Shown here piece after piece: positions 23,341 to 32,055 of a stretch of 64,000 nt of DNA; position 1 is the first letter of the stretch; each line of letters starts with the position of its first letter. The stretch is from Candidatus Geothrix skivensis (GTDB lineage Bacteria > Acidobacteriota > Holophagae > Holophagales > Holophagaceae), in the NCBI GenBank assembly GCA_016721195.1, contig JADKIO010000008.1, forward strand, positions 248,001 through 312,000. Direction: 5' to 3'. Made by a program: the position numbers and the translations under genes. A model generated the notes under the pieces. That model was not told the DNA's origin, ran no database searches, and was given only the letters and a program-made list of their open reading frames with translations.

Positions 23341-25916
23341 CCTGGCTGTCCCGCCGCCTGGTGGTCCGGGCCCTCCTGCGGGAGTGGGGCCGGGCCCTGC
23401 TCACCCTGTTGACGGTGGCCCTGGGGGTGGCGGTGTTCCTCTCCATCCGCCTGGCCAATCGCGCGGCCGTGGCCAGCTTCGAGCAGTTCACCCAGGGCGT
23501 GGGCCAGGGCTCCGACCTGGTCCTGCGGGCCGAGGCGGGCCCCCTTCGGGAAGCCCAGCTGCCCGCGCTGCGTCCCCTGCTGGCGCAGGGGTGGATGCGC
23601 CCGGTGATCGAAGGCAGCTTCGCCCGGAAGGACACGCTGGAGGGCTTCCAGCTGCTGGGCCTGGACCTGGTGGGGCTGGGCGCCGCGGCCCCGGAGCCCG
23701 CCCAGGACCTTGGCCCGGCCGCGCCGGACGGGGCCTCCCGGGACCGCGCCACCCTTGATTTTTACGGGGTCATCCAGGACCCGCAGGCCGTCCTGATCTC
23801 CACCGCCCTGGCCGCCGAGGGCCTGGCCGCGGGCTCGGTGCTGGAGGGCTTTGTCCAGGAGCGGCCCGTGCGCCTGCGGGTGGCGGGCGTCCTGCCGGAC
23901 GCCCCCAGCCGGCCCCGGATCCAGCGGAACCTCCTGGTCATGGACCTGCCGGCGGCCCAACGCCTGCTGGCCCGCGAGGGGGAGCTGGATCGCGTGGAAT
24001 GGGGCCTGCGTCCCGGCGCCCGGCTGGTAGACCTGGAAGCCCAGGCCCGGCGCCTGCTGCCGCCAGGCCTTGTGCTGGAGCCTCCCGAGCAGCGGGCCGA
24101 AAGCGGCCGCACCATGACCGCCGCCTTCCGCTTCAACCTCAGCATCCTGAGCCTCATCGCCCTGGCGGTGGGGGCCTACCTGCTGTTCCAGGCCTTCGAT
24201 GCCTCCGTGAACCAGCGCCGCGAGACCTGGGCCACCCTGCGGGCGCTGGGTCAGCCACCCGCCGCCCTCCTGCGCCTGGTGCTCGGCGAGGCGGCCCTGT
24301 TGGGGGGGCTGGGCAGCCTGCTGGGGCTGGGGCTGGGCTGGCTGCTGGCCCAGGGCAGCGTGCGGGCCGTGAGCCAGACCGTGAACGCCCTCTATGGGGC
24401 CAGCGCCGCCCGCAGTGCGGCCCTCCATGGGGAAGAAGCCTTCTTCGCCCTGCTCTTCGGCAGCCTGGCCTGCCTGGTGGCGGCCTGGGTGCCCGCCCGC
24501 CGCGCGGCCCGCACCCCGGCCGTGCAGCTCCTGGCGAGAGAGGGCGGGCCTCCGCCAGTGGCGACCCTCCGGCTGGGCCTCGCGGGCGGCTGCGCCCTGC
24601 TGGGTGGCGTGGCCCTCGCCTACGGCATCCGGCCTGCGCCAGGGGTGGCCTGGCAGGCCTATGGGGGCTCTCTGCTGGTGCTGGCGGGCGGCTCCCTCCT
24701 GGCGGTGGCGCTGCTGCCCCTGCTGGGCCTGCCCGGGCGATCCACGCGCCGGTGGCAGCTGCGGCTGGCCCTGCGCCCCCTGCTCCGCCCCACCAGCCGC
24801 CATGGGTTCGCCGCGGCGGCCCTGGCGGTGGCCGTGGGCATGACCACGGGCATGGGCGTGATGGTGCAGAGCTTCGAGCACACGGTGCTCACCTGGATCG
24901 GCAGCAGCCTCCAGGCGGATCTCTATGTCGCGCCCATCGGCTCCGCCGGGGCCGCCAGCCAGCACCGCCTGAGTGCTGAGACCGCCGATGCCCTGGCCGG
25001 GGATGCCACCGTCGCGGCCGCGGACCGCTTCCAGATGCTGCCCATCACCTTCCGGGGGCGCCCCACCTTCCTGGGTGCCGGCGACATGGCCGTCCAGGCG
25101 GCACGGGGCGGGCTGATCCTGGCGGCGGGCGGTCCCTTCCCGGCACCACTGCTGGCCCTGCGCCAGGGCGGCACGGAGGCTCCCGGCGTGCTCGCCTCGG
25201 AGACCTTCGCCCGGCACTTCGGCGTGCGGGTGGGTGAGGTGCTCGACCTGCCCACCCCCGCCGGCACCCGGCGGGTCACCGTGCGCGGCATCCTCGCCGA
25301 TTACGGCAACGAGCGGGGCAGCCTCATCCTCGACCGGCCGGTCTTCCTGGCCTGGTTTCAGGATGCCCGCGTGGCGAGCCTGGCCCTGTACCTGAAGCCG
25401 GGCCAATCCGCCGAAGCGGTGGCCGCCCGGCTCCGGCTCGAGCATCCGGGTCTGCAGATCCGCAGCAACGGCGCGCTGCGCCAACAGGTGGCCACCATCT
25501 TCCATCAGACCTTCGCGATCACCTACGCCCTGGAGGCCATCGGCCTGCTGGTGGCAGTCCTGGGCCTCGCCCAGGGCCTGACCGGCCTGGCCCTGGCCCG
25601 CCGGGGGGAAGTCTGGTCCCTGCGGGCCCTCGGCGCCACCCAGGTGGACCTCGCCCGCATCCTGCTGCTCGAGGGCCTGGGCGTGGCCCTGGCGGGACTG
25701 CTGGCGGGCCTGGGGCTGGGCCTCCTGCTGGCCCGCATCCTCGTGGACGTGCTGAACCCCCAGGTGTTCGGCTGGACCCTGGCCTTCCGCCTGCCGGTTG
25801 GCTTCCTGGCCATGGTGGCCCTGGTGACGCTGGGGGCGGCGGCCCTGGCCCTGGTGCCGGCGGCCCGCTGGGGCGCGCGGCTCGGGGCCGACCGGGAAGT
25901 CGAGGAGGGCGCATGA
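23337..25916 (+). CDS. FtsX-like ABC permease (two-core, MacB/AttFG type)
   Basis: An 859-residue permease starting at GTG inside the ABC stop codon. One membrane helix near residues 18-38 is followed by an extracytoplasmic MacB-like domain. Three helices at about 255-400 come next, then a second such set (helix about 415-470, periplasmic domain about 500-700, and three C-terminal helices ending VGFLAMVALVTLGAAALALV). Two duplicated FtsX modules are thus fused in one chain, where the Agrobacterium Att system encodes AttF and AttG separately. Length agrees with single-chain fused FtsX permeases of this class (about 800-860). Confidence 0.9.
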   Translation: MTWLSRRLVVRALLREWGRALLTLLTVALGVAVFLSIRLANRAAVASFEQFTQGVGQGSDLVLRAEAGPLREAQLPALRPLLAQGWMRPVIEGSFARKDTLEGFQLLGLDLVGLGAAAPEPAQDLGPAAPDGASRDRATLDFYGVIQDPQAVLISTALAAEGLAAGSVLEGFVQERPVRLRVAGVLPDAPSRPRIQRNLLVMDLPAAQRLLAREGELDRVEWGLRPGARLVDLEAQARRLLPPGLVLEPPEQRAESGRTMTAAFRFNLSILSLIALAVGAYLLFQAFDASVNQRRETWATLRALGQPPAALLRLVLGEAALLGGLGSLLGLGLGWLLAQGSVRAVSQTVNALYGASAARSAALHGEEAFFALLFGSLACLVAAWVPARRAARTPAVQLLAREGGPPPVATLRLGLAGGCALLGGVALAYGIRPAPGVAWQAYGGSLLVLAGGSLLAVALLPLLGLPGRSTRRWQLRLALRPLLRPTSRHGFAAAALAVAVGMTTGMGVMVQSFEHTVLTWIGSSLQADLYVAPIGSAGAASQHRLSAETADALAGDATVAAADRFQMLPITFRGRPTFLGAGDMAVQAARGGLILAAGGPFPAPLLALRQGGTEAPGVLASETFARHFGVRVGEVLDLPTPAGTRRVTVRGILADYGNERGSLILDRPVFLAWFQDARVASLALYLKPGQSAEAVAARLRLEHPGLQIRSNGALRQQVATIFHQTFAITYALEAIGLLVAVLGLAQGLTGLALARRGEVWSLRALGATQVDLARILLLEGLGVALAGLLAGLGLGLLLARILVDVLNPQVFGWTLAFRLPVGFLAMVALVTLGAAALALVPAARWGARLGADREVEEGA

Positions 25917-26998
25917 AGACGCTGCTGATGATGACGCTGGCACTGGCCGCCTCCGCCGTCCCGCCGCCCGGGCAGGAAGCCTTCGCCACGGCCCGCCCTG
26001 GCTACGTCTTCGCGTTCCCCCGCGACCACGGCAGCCATCCCGCCTTCCGCACCGAGTGGTGGTACTTCACGGGCCACCTCTGGACTCCGGACGGCACCCG
26101 CCGCTTCGGCTACCAGCTCACCTTCTTCCGCCAGGCCAGCCCTCCCTCCCCCTGGAAGGGGCTGCCGACCTGGCGCAGCGACCAGCTCCACCTGGCCCAC
26201 GCCGCCCTCACCGATGAAGCCGGCCGGCGCCTCCTGGTGGACGAACGGCTGGATCGCGCCGGCCTGCTGGCGGGCGCCTCGGAAACGGGCCTGGAGGTCT
26301 TCCAGCAGGACTGGTCGGTGGCGCAGGATGCCGCCGGTTCCATCCACCTGCACATGACGGTGCGGGGGGCCGTGCTCGACCTGGCCCTCCTTCCCAGCAC
26401 CCCACCGGTGATCTTCGGGGAGGATGGGGTGAGCCGGAAGGGCGCCGATCCCAGCGCCGCCAGCCACTACATCTCCTTCCCCCGCCTGGGGGCCGCCGGG
26501 ACCTTGCGTCTGCCCGAAGGTGGCGTCCTGGCCGTCCAGGGGCTGGGCTGGATGGATCACGAGTTCAGCTCCAACCAGCTCGCGCCGGACCAGGTGGGCT
26601 GGGACTGGGCGGGCATCCAGCTGCGGGATGGGCGGAGCCTCATGGCCTACCGCCTGCGACGCGGGGACGGCAGTCAGGATCCCTTTTCCACGCTCACGGA
26701 GGTGGATGCCAAGGGCCGCCTGCGCCGGAGCACCCGGGCCTTCACCCTCGAAGCAGAAGGGGCCTGGCGCAGCCCCGCCAGCGGCGCCACCTATCCGCTG
26801 CCGCTGCGGCTGGAGGCCTGGGGCGAGCGCTTTTCGCTCGTGCCGATCCTGCTGGACCAGGAGCTGCGCACGGGCCGCAGCACCGGCATCACCTACTGGG
26901 AGGGCGCCTGCCGGGTCATGGACGGCGCCGGCCGCGAGGTGGGCGAGGCCTACGTGGAGCTCACGGGCTATGCCCATTCGTTGAAGGGTCGATTCTGA
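25913..26998 (+). CDS. AttH/CrtC-like secreted lipocalin-fold protein
   Basis: 361 residues with a short signal peptide (MKTLLMMTLALAASAVP). Signatures are FPRDHGSHPAFRTEWWYFTG, FGYQLTFFR and GLGWMDHEFSSNQL, which define the AttH/hydroxyneurosporene-synthase (CrtC-like) double-lipocalin family. Crystal structures of relatives show two lipocalin barrels. The ATG overlaps the permease stop (ATGA). In Agrobacterium the att ABC genes carry the same partner, so this is probably the ligand-handling subunit of the exporter. Carotenoid hydratase activity is unlikely because no carotenoid genes are nearby. Confidence 0.9.
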   Translation: MKTLLMMTLALAASAVPPPGQEAFATARPGYVFAFPRDHGSHPAFRTEWWYFTGHLWTPDGTRRFGYQLTFFRQASPPSPWKGLPTWRSDQLHLAHAALTDEAGRRLLVDERLDRAGLLAGASETGLEVFQQDWSVAQDAAGSIHLHMTVRGAVLDLALLPSTPPVIFGEDGVSRKGADPSAASHYISFPRLGAAGTLRLPEGGVLAVQGLGWMDHEFSSNQLAPDQVGWDWAGIQLRDGRSLMAYRLRRGDGSQDPFSTLTEVDAKGRLRRSTRAFTLEAEGAWRSPASGATYPLPLRLEAWGERFSLVPILLDQELRTGRSTGITYWEGACRVMDGAGREVGEAYVELTGYAHSLKGRF

Positions 26999-27008
26999 GG
27001 GAGGTCCC

Positions 27009-27737
27009 TTGGCAGGGAAGGTGCTGATCTACGGAGGCACGGGCGGCATCGGTGCCGCCACGGCCCGGCTGCTGCGGGGACGGGGCACGGACCTGCACCT
27101 GGTGGGGCGGAACCCCGAACGGCTGGCGGCCCTGGCCGCCGAGCTCGGGGCCACCTTCACGGTGGGGGATGTGCTGGAGGCGGAGCTCTTCGCCCGCGTG
27201 GCCGAGGCATCCGGAGGCGGCCTCACCGGGCTGGTCTACGCGGTGGGCACCTTGCAGCTGCGCCCCCTCCAGCGCCTGAAGGAGGAGGACTTCCTGCGGG
27301 ATTTCCGCACCAACGCGCTGGGCGCGGCCCTGGCGGTGCAGGCGGCCCTGCCGGGCCTGATGCAGGCGCCCGGGGCCGCGTCGGTGGTGCTGTTCTCCAG
27401 TGTCGCGGTGCAGCAGGGTTTCCCCATGCACGCCTCCCTGGGCATGGCCAAGGGGGCCGTCTCGGGACTCACGCTTGCGCTGGCCGCGGAGCTGGCTCCC
27501 AAGATCCGGGTGAACGCCATCGCCCCCTCTCTCACGCGCACGCCACTCTCCAGCGGGCTGGTGTCCAGCGAGCCCATCGCCGCCTCCCTGGCCGCCCTTC
27601 ATCCCCTGCAGCGGCTGGGTCTGCCGGAGGACATGGCGGCCCTGGCTGCCTTCCTCCTTTCCCCGGAGGCCGGCTGGATCACCGGACAGATCCTTGGCGT
27701 GGACGGGGGGCGCTCCACCTTGCGCACCAAAGCCTGA
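27009..27737 (+). CDS. SDR-family protein lacking the catalytic tyrosine
   Basis: 242 residues. The Rossmann fold shows YGGTGGIGAATARLL (cofactor glycine motif), GRNPERL, and YAVGTLQLRP in the NNAG position. VVLFSSVAV keeps the catalytic Ser region. The expected YxxxK reads LGMAK, with Leu in place of Tyr, although Lys is kept; the NAIAPSLTRTPL and ILGVDGG regions are normal. Start is TTG 27009 with GGGAGG just upstream. It lies 10 bp after the lipocalin gene and is probably the last gene of the same operon. Whether it is a dehydrogenase at all is uncertain. Confidence 0.85.
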   Translation: MAGKVLIYGGTGGIGAATARLLRGRGTDLHLVGRNPERLAALAAELGATFTVGDVLEAELFARVAEASGGGLTGLVYAVGTLQLRPLQRLKEEDFLRDFRTNALGAALAVQAALPGLMQAPGAASVVLFSSVAVQQGFPMHASLGMAKGAVSGLTLALAAELAPKIRVNAIAPSLTRTPLSSGLVSSEPIAASLAALHPLQRLGLPEDMAALAAFLLSPEAGWITGQILGVDGGRSTLRTKA

Positions 27738-27768
27738 ATCGGGGCCTGAATCGGGGCCTGAATCGGGG
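27733..27768. repeat. 12-bp tandem repeat, three copies
   Basis: CCTGAATCGGGG occurs exactly three times in a row. The first copy contains the stop codon of the SDR gene. The next bases (CCTAG) look like a truncated further unit. It sits in the gap between this gene and the convergent REC-HDOD gene. Confidence 0.9.
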
Positions 27769-27781
27769 CCTAGCTCTGAGC

Positions 27782-28969
27782 CTAGATCGGCGCCCGGTCC
27801 GCCGCCAGGCAGGCCTTCCACCGGGCGAAGCGCTGGGGGTCCCCCAGCACGTGGGGATGCAGGCCCCAGCGGCCATCCGCGAAGATGCCCGCCGTCTTGC
27901 CACCGCCATGCCGGGCGTCGGCCACGTGCAGGGCCGCGGAAAGCGGGAAGCCCTCGCCACCCTCCGGCGGGGCGTGGTGCTCGCGGACGGGCCGGCAGAA
28001 GGTGGGCGGCAGGCCCCAGAGGTTGAGCAGGTGGGCGCCGACCTGGGCGTGGTCCACGCCGTAAGTGTCGTGTTCGAGCACCGCCAGGGGCACACGGGTG
28101 GTCTGAGCCTTTTCGAGGATGGCCCGGTAGCGCCCCGCCGGCTCGGTGGCCAGCACCACCAGCCCGATGTCATGCAGCAACCCGGTGGAAAAAGCCAGGT
28201 CCGCCAGCTGCGTGAACCCCTCCAGCACCGCCAGCTGGCGGACTCCGGTGGCCACTTCGAAGGAGTGGAACCACAGCTTCTCCAGATCCAGGCCCTGGGG
28301 CCGGGGCGAGTCGAAGCTGGAGATGATGCCGCGGAACAGCACCAGGGACCGCAGGGAGTCCACGCCCAGCATGGCCACGGCCTGGCCGATCTCGGTCACG
28401 GGCCGGTTCGAGGCGCAGTGGACCGAGTTGGCCAGCTTCAGCACCTGGCTCGCCATGCCCAGGTCCCGCCGGATGAGCCGGGCCACGTCCGCCATGCCGG
28501 CGTCCTCCCGCTGCAGCAGGGCCACCAGCTCCGAATAGAGGCTCGGCAGGCTCGGGATCCGCCCCAGCCCACCCACGAAGGCGCGGACCGCGCGGACGTT
28601 CGTTTCGTCATCCTCGATGCTCAGGCTGTCCACCACGCCCATCAGGAAATCCGCCCCCAGGGGCTTGGGGAAGAGCCGGTGCAGGTCCCCTTCTTCGCGC
28701 TCGGCCCACTCCGCCACCCCATCGCTCGCCAGGGCGATCCTCACGGTCCCCGGCTGGAGCTCCCGGACCCGGCGGAGGAGCTCGGCGCCATCCATGTCCG
28801 GCAGCTGTGTTTCCGTAATGAGGATGTCCACGGGATCCCGGGCCAGCAGTTCCAGCGCCAGGGCCCCGCTGGGGGCCAGGAGCACCTCCCAGGCGCGGTG
28901 GCGCTTCCAGAAGGCGCGCCGGATCTGCTGGAGGAAGGCCTCATCCCCATCCACCAGAAGGATCCGCAT
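27782..28969 (-). CDS. REC-HDOD signalling protein
   Basis: 395 residues. An N-terminal receiver domain (about 1-120) starts MRILLVDGDEAF and has PLPKPLG-type Lys-Pro late (FPKPLGAD). The phospho-acceptor position is Glu53 (LITETQLP) instead of Asp. The HDOD domain (about 130-340) starts GRIPSLPSLYSELVALL and contains AVAMLGVDSLRSLVLF and GLLHDIGLVV. HDOD proteins are regulatory relatives of HD phosphodiesterases, tied to c-di-GMP, chemotaxis or stress signalling. GGAGGTAATC precedes ATG. It is monocistronic and divergent from the GDPD gene. Confidence 0.88.
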   Translation of the reverse strand: MRILLVDGDEAFLQQIRRAFWKRHRAWEVLLAPSGALALELLARDPVDILITETQLPDMDGAELLRRVRELQPGTVRIALASDGVAEWAEREEGDLHRLFPKPLGADFLMGVVDSLSIEDDETNVRAVRAFVGGLGRIPSLPSLYSELVALLQREDAGMADVARLIRRDLGMASQVLKLANSVHCASNRPVTEIGQAVAMLGVDSLRSLVLFRGIISSFDSPRPQGLDLEKLWFHSFEVATGVRQLAVLEGFTQLADLAFSTGLLHDIGLVVLATEPAGRYRAILEKAQTTRVPLAVLEHDTYGVDHAQVGAHLLNLWGLPPTFCRPVREHHAPPEGGEGFPLSAALHVADARHGGGKTAGIFADGRWGLHPHVLGDPQRFARWKACLAADRAPI

Positions 28970-29101
28970 CGTTGATTACCTCCTCCATGCCGCAGCGCGG
29001 ACCCCTCTCATCGGCCGCGGCCCGGGGAAAGGCGAATCCTGTGCGTGGAGCCCCTCGGCGGGCCGATTCCGGGCAGAATCAACCCATGCCCGGGAGCCGC
29101 C

Positions 29102-29761
29102 ATGTCCACCACCCGCCCCCTCGTCCTCGGCCACCGGGGCCTCTCCTCGAAGCACCTGGAGAACTCCCTGGAGGCCTTCCGGGCGGCCCTGGCCGCGGGC
29201 ATGGACGGCTTCGAGCTGGATGTGCAGCCCACCCGGGATGGCGTCTGCCTGGTGCTGCACGACGAGGACCTGGCCCGCACGGCCAACGGCTCTGGCCTCC
29301 TCCGCCAGATGAAGGCCGCCGAACTGCCCGCCCTGAAGAACGGCGAGCGGGTGCCCCGGCTGGCGGATGTCCTGGAGCTGCCCGCCCGGCTCATCAACGT
29401 GGAGCTGAAGGGCGAGCCCGGCTGGCAGCAGGCCCTGGCCGCCGTGGAGGCCGCCGAGGCCCTGGACCGGGTGCTGTTCAGCAGCTTCGAGCACAGCGAA
29501 GTCCTGCAGCTCTGGGCCGCCTGCGAAACGGCCCGCTGCGGCTTCCTGTGGGAAACAGATGAGGCCCTGGACCTCAGCGCAGAAGAACTGGCCGACCTGC
29601 CGGAAGCCCTCTGGCTGCACCCACCCCTGAAAGCCGTGAAAGCCCGGCCCGAGCTCTGGGCGCCCTACGCCCAGCGCCTGGCGCTGTGGGGCATGAAGAC
29701 CCCGGCGGAAGCCGCGGGCCTCCCGTTCGCACCGGCCGTGCTGATCACCGATGGAATCTGA
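29102..29761 (+). CDS. Glycerophosphodiester phosphodiesterase
   Basis: A 219-residue TIM-barrel enzyme hydrolysing glycerophosphodiesters to sn-glycerol 3-phosphate and an alcohol. Catalytic motifs are LGHRG, FELDVQPTRDG (metal Glu/Asp) and LVLHDEDLARTANG, with INVELKGE later. There is no signal peptide, so it is cytosolic (UgpQ-like). ATG 29102 follows GGGAGCC; an open frame upstream is non-coding leader. CAGAATC 13 bases upstream resembles the short-leader -10 elements seen elsewhere in the window. It faces thrC, with 12 bp between stops. Confidence 0.92.
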   Translation: MSTTRPLVLGHRGLSSKHLENSLEAFRAALAAGMDGFELDVQPTRDGVCLVLHDEDLARTANGSGLLRQMKAAELPALKNGERVPRLADVLELPARLINVELKGEPGWQQALAAVEAAEALDRVLFSSFEHSEVLQLWAACETARCGFLWETDEALDLSAEELADLPEALWLHPPLKAVKARPELWAPYAQRLALWGMKTPAEAAGLPFAPAVLITDGI

Positions 29762-29773
29762 GCCCCTTGCGAG

Positions 29774-31042
29774 TCAACTCAACCGGCGCCGCAGCGCTCC
29801 CTGATCCGCAGGCAGGGGCTCGCTCAGGAGGGGGAGTGCCAGCAGGTCGCTGAGGGATTTGGGCAGGGGGATCTCCCGGCCCAGGGCCGGGGCCAGGGCT
29901 TCCATGAATTTCGCCGGGTGGGCCGTGGCGAGGAAGATGCCCTGCTCGCCGCTCCGCAGGTTGGCCTGCAGCACGCGGTAGGCCACGGCGCCGTGGGGAT
30001 CCGCCAGGTAGCCCGCGCGATCCAGCTCGACGAGGGTGGCCTCCGTGTCCGCGTCCGTGCAGCTGCCCCAGCGCAGGGCGGCGGCCATGGCGGCGTGGTC
30101 CCCGCCGAACAGCGTGTAGATGCGCTCCCAGTTGCTGGGGGCCCCCACGTCCATGGCGTTGGACAGCGTGGCCACGGAGGCCCGGGGCGTGTAGGTGCCG
30201 CTGTCCAGGTAGTCGGGCACCACGCGGTTGGCGTTGGTGGCGGCCACGAAGGCGGGAATGGGCGCCCCCATTTTCTTGGCCAGCAGCCCGGCGTAGAGGT
30301 CGCCGAAGTTCCCGCTGGGCACCGAGACCACCAGGGGCGCATCGCCTGTCACTTGGGCCAAGGCCTCGAAGTAGTAGAGCGACTGGGCCAGCAGTCGCGC
30401 GATGTTGATGCTGTTGGCCGAAGTCAGGCCCAGACGCGCGACCAGCTCCGCGTCCTCGAAGGCCCCCTTCACCAGCCGCTGGCAGTCATCGAAGGCGCCC
30501 TCCACGGCCAGCGCCAGCACATTGCCGCCACAGGTGGCGAACTGGCGCTCCTGCAGGGGCGACACCCGTCCCGCCGGGTAGAGCACCACCACGTCCACGC
30601 CGGGCAGGCCGTGGAAGGCCCGGGCCACGGCGGCGCCCGTATCCCCTGAGGTGGCCGTCAGCACCGTGCGGCGCCGGTCCCCGGCCCCCAGGGCCAGCAC
30701 CCGGGCCAGGAAGCGGGCGCCGAAATCCTTGAAGGCCAGGGTGGGCCCGTGGAAGAGCTCCAGGGCCGAGGTCCGGGCGTCCACCGGCACCAGGGGGGCC
30801 GGGAAGGTGAAGGCGGAGCGGGCCAGGTCATCCACCACGTCAAGGGGGAACTCATCCCCGATAAGCCGGTGGAGGATCTCCACCGAACGCGAAGGGAAAT
30901 CGAGCTTTAGCAAATCAGCGATATCGACGAAGCGGGGGATCTCCACCGGCACGTAGAGCCCCCCATCGGGGGCCAGACCCGCCCGCACGGCCTCCAGAAA
31001 GGTGGTGGTCAGGTTCGGTGTGCGCGTACTGACGAGCTTCAT
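29774..31042 (-). CDS. thrC: Threonine synthase
   Basis: A 422-residue PLP enzyme converting O-phosphohomoserine to threonine. The N-terminus MKLVSTRTPNLTTTFLEAV is typical of the long type. ELFHGPTLAFKDFGARF holds the PLP lysine, TATSGDTGAAVA follows, and VPSGNFGDLYAG binds the phosphate. Its start overlaps the thrB stop (ATGA), making it the third gene of the thrABC operon. No transcription terminator is seen before the convergent GDPD stop. Confidence 0.96.
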   Translation of the reverse strand: MKLVSTRTPNLTTTFLEAVRAGLAPDGGLYVPVEIPRFVDIADLLKLDFPSRSVEILHRLIGDEFPLDVVDDLARSAFTFPAPLVPVDARTSALELFHGPTLAFKDFGARFLARVLALGAGDRRRTVLTATSGDTGAAVARAFHGLPGVDVVVLYPAGRVSPLQERQFATCGGNVLALAVEGAFDDCQRLVKGAFEDAELVARLGLTSANSINIARLLAQSLYYFEALAQVTGDAPLVVSVPSGNFGDLYAGLLAKKMGAPIPAFVAATNANRVVPDYLDSGTYTPRASVATLSNAMDVGAPSNWERIYTLFGGDHAAMAAALRWGSCTDADTEATLVELDRAGYLADPHGAVAYRVLQANLRSGEQGIFLATAHPAKFMEALAPALGREIPLPKSLSDLLALPLLSEPLPADQGALRRRLS

Positions 31043-32055
31043 GGGTGGGCCTCCCGCGAGGGGTGATGGGAACCCGGGCTGATGACGCGGGCTCCTTCGG
31101 GATCCAGGGCGCAGAGCCAGCCGCGGCTGTCCAGTCCCGCGGTGAGGAAGGCGGCCCGGATGGCCTCCAGGATGGCCCCGGCCCGGCCCTCGTCCTCGGC
31201 CACCGCGAACACGGAGGGGCCGGAACCCGACAGGCTGCAGCCCAGGGCGCCGAGGGCCAAGGCCGCCGACTGGGCGATGCGGAAGCCGGGCACCAGGGGC
31301 GCGCGGTGCACCTCCACCAGGGGATCGCGCAGGCAGCGCGCCAACAGCGAACGGTCCCCGCTGTGGAGGGCGTGGACCAGGCTCGCCAGGTTGCCGGCGA
31401 AGTCCACGGTCTCGTGCCAGCCCGGCCGCTCTGGCAGCACGGCGCGGCTCCTGGCGGTGGACAGCTGATAGGCCGGATGCACCACCACCAGCAGCAGGTC
31501 CGCGGGCCAGGGCAGGCGCCGGGTGGCGGGCTGACCGTCCCGCCCGGGCACCATCAGCTGGAGGCCGCCCAGCAGGGAGGGGGCCACGTTGTCCAGGTGC
31601 ATGCCGCCGCTGGTGAGGCCCTCGGCCCGGCCCGCCAGCTCCAGCAGGTCGGAGCCGCTGAGGGGATCGCCGCAGAGGGCCTGGAGGGCCACCAGGGTGG
31701 CCACGATGGAACTGGCACTGGAACCCAGGCCGCTGGCCACGGGCAGGCGCTTCTCCAGGGTGATGGCGAAGGGGCCGGCTTCCTCGCCGTTCGATCGGAC
31801 TGCCTCGAGGAAGAGGTCCCGGGCCCGCAGCACGAGGTTGGGCCGGGTGTCATCCGCCAGCGCGGAAGCGAAGGGGCCGGTGAGCTGGAACGAGGATGCG
31901 TCCGCGGGGGCCACATGCACCAGGTCCCCCAGCAGGCTGCCGTCCAGGGGGGCCAGGGCCGCGCCCAGCAGATCGAAGCCCGCAGCCACGTTGCCGATGC
32001 TGGCGGGGGCATAGGCCACCAGGCCCGCGGATGGGGGTTCGGAAAGGCTCGTCAT
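31039..32055 (-). CDS. thrB: Homoserine kinase
   Basis: A 338-residue GHMP kinase phosphorylating homoserine. Motif I is VAYAPASIGNVAAGFDLLG, the ATP-binding loop is LPVASGLGSSASSIVA, and the C-terminal motif is LGCSLSGSGPSVFAVA. ATG 32055 overlaps the thrA stop by one base (TGATG) and has GGAGG 5 bases upstream, preferred over GTG 32058. It is the middle gene of thrABC. Confidence 0.95.
   Translation of the reverse strand: MTSLSEPPSAGLVAYAPASIGNVAAGFDLLGAALAPLDGSLLGDLVHVAPADASSFQLTGPFASALADDTRPNLVLRARDLFLEAVRSNGEEAGPFAITLEKRLPVASGLGSSASSIVATLVALQALCGDPLSGSDLLELAGRAEGLTSGGMHLDNVAPSLLGGLQLMVPGRDGQPATRRLPWPADLLLVVVHPAYQLSTARSRAVLPERPGWHETVDFAGNLASLVHALHSGDRSLLARCLRDPLVEVHRAPLVPGFRIAQSAALALGALGCSLSGSGPSVFAVAEDEGRAGAILEAIRAAFLTAGLDSRGWLCALDPEGARVISPGSHHPSREAHP

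Noticed and set aside
22872..25943. A 1023-codon open frame on the minus strand
   Set aside because: The plus strand encodes a typical ABC ATPase and FtsX permease. The minus frame is very Gln/Gly-rich and resembles no family.
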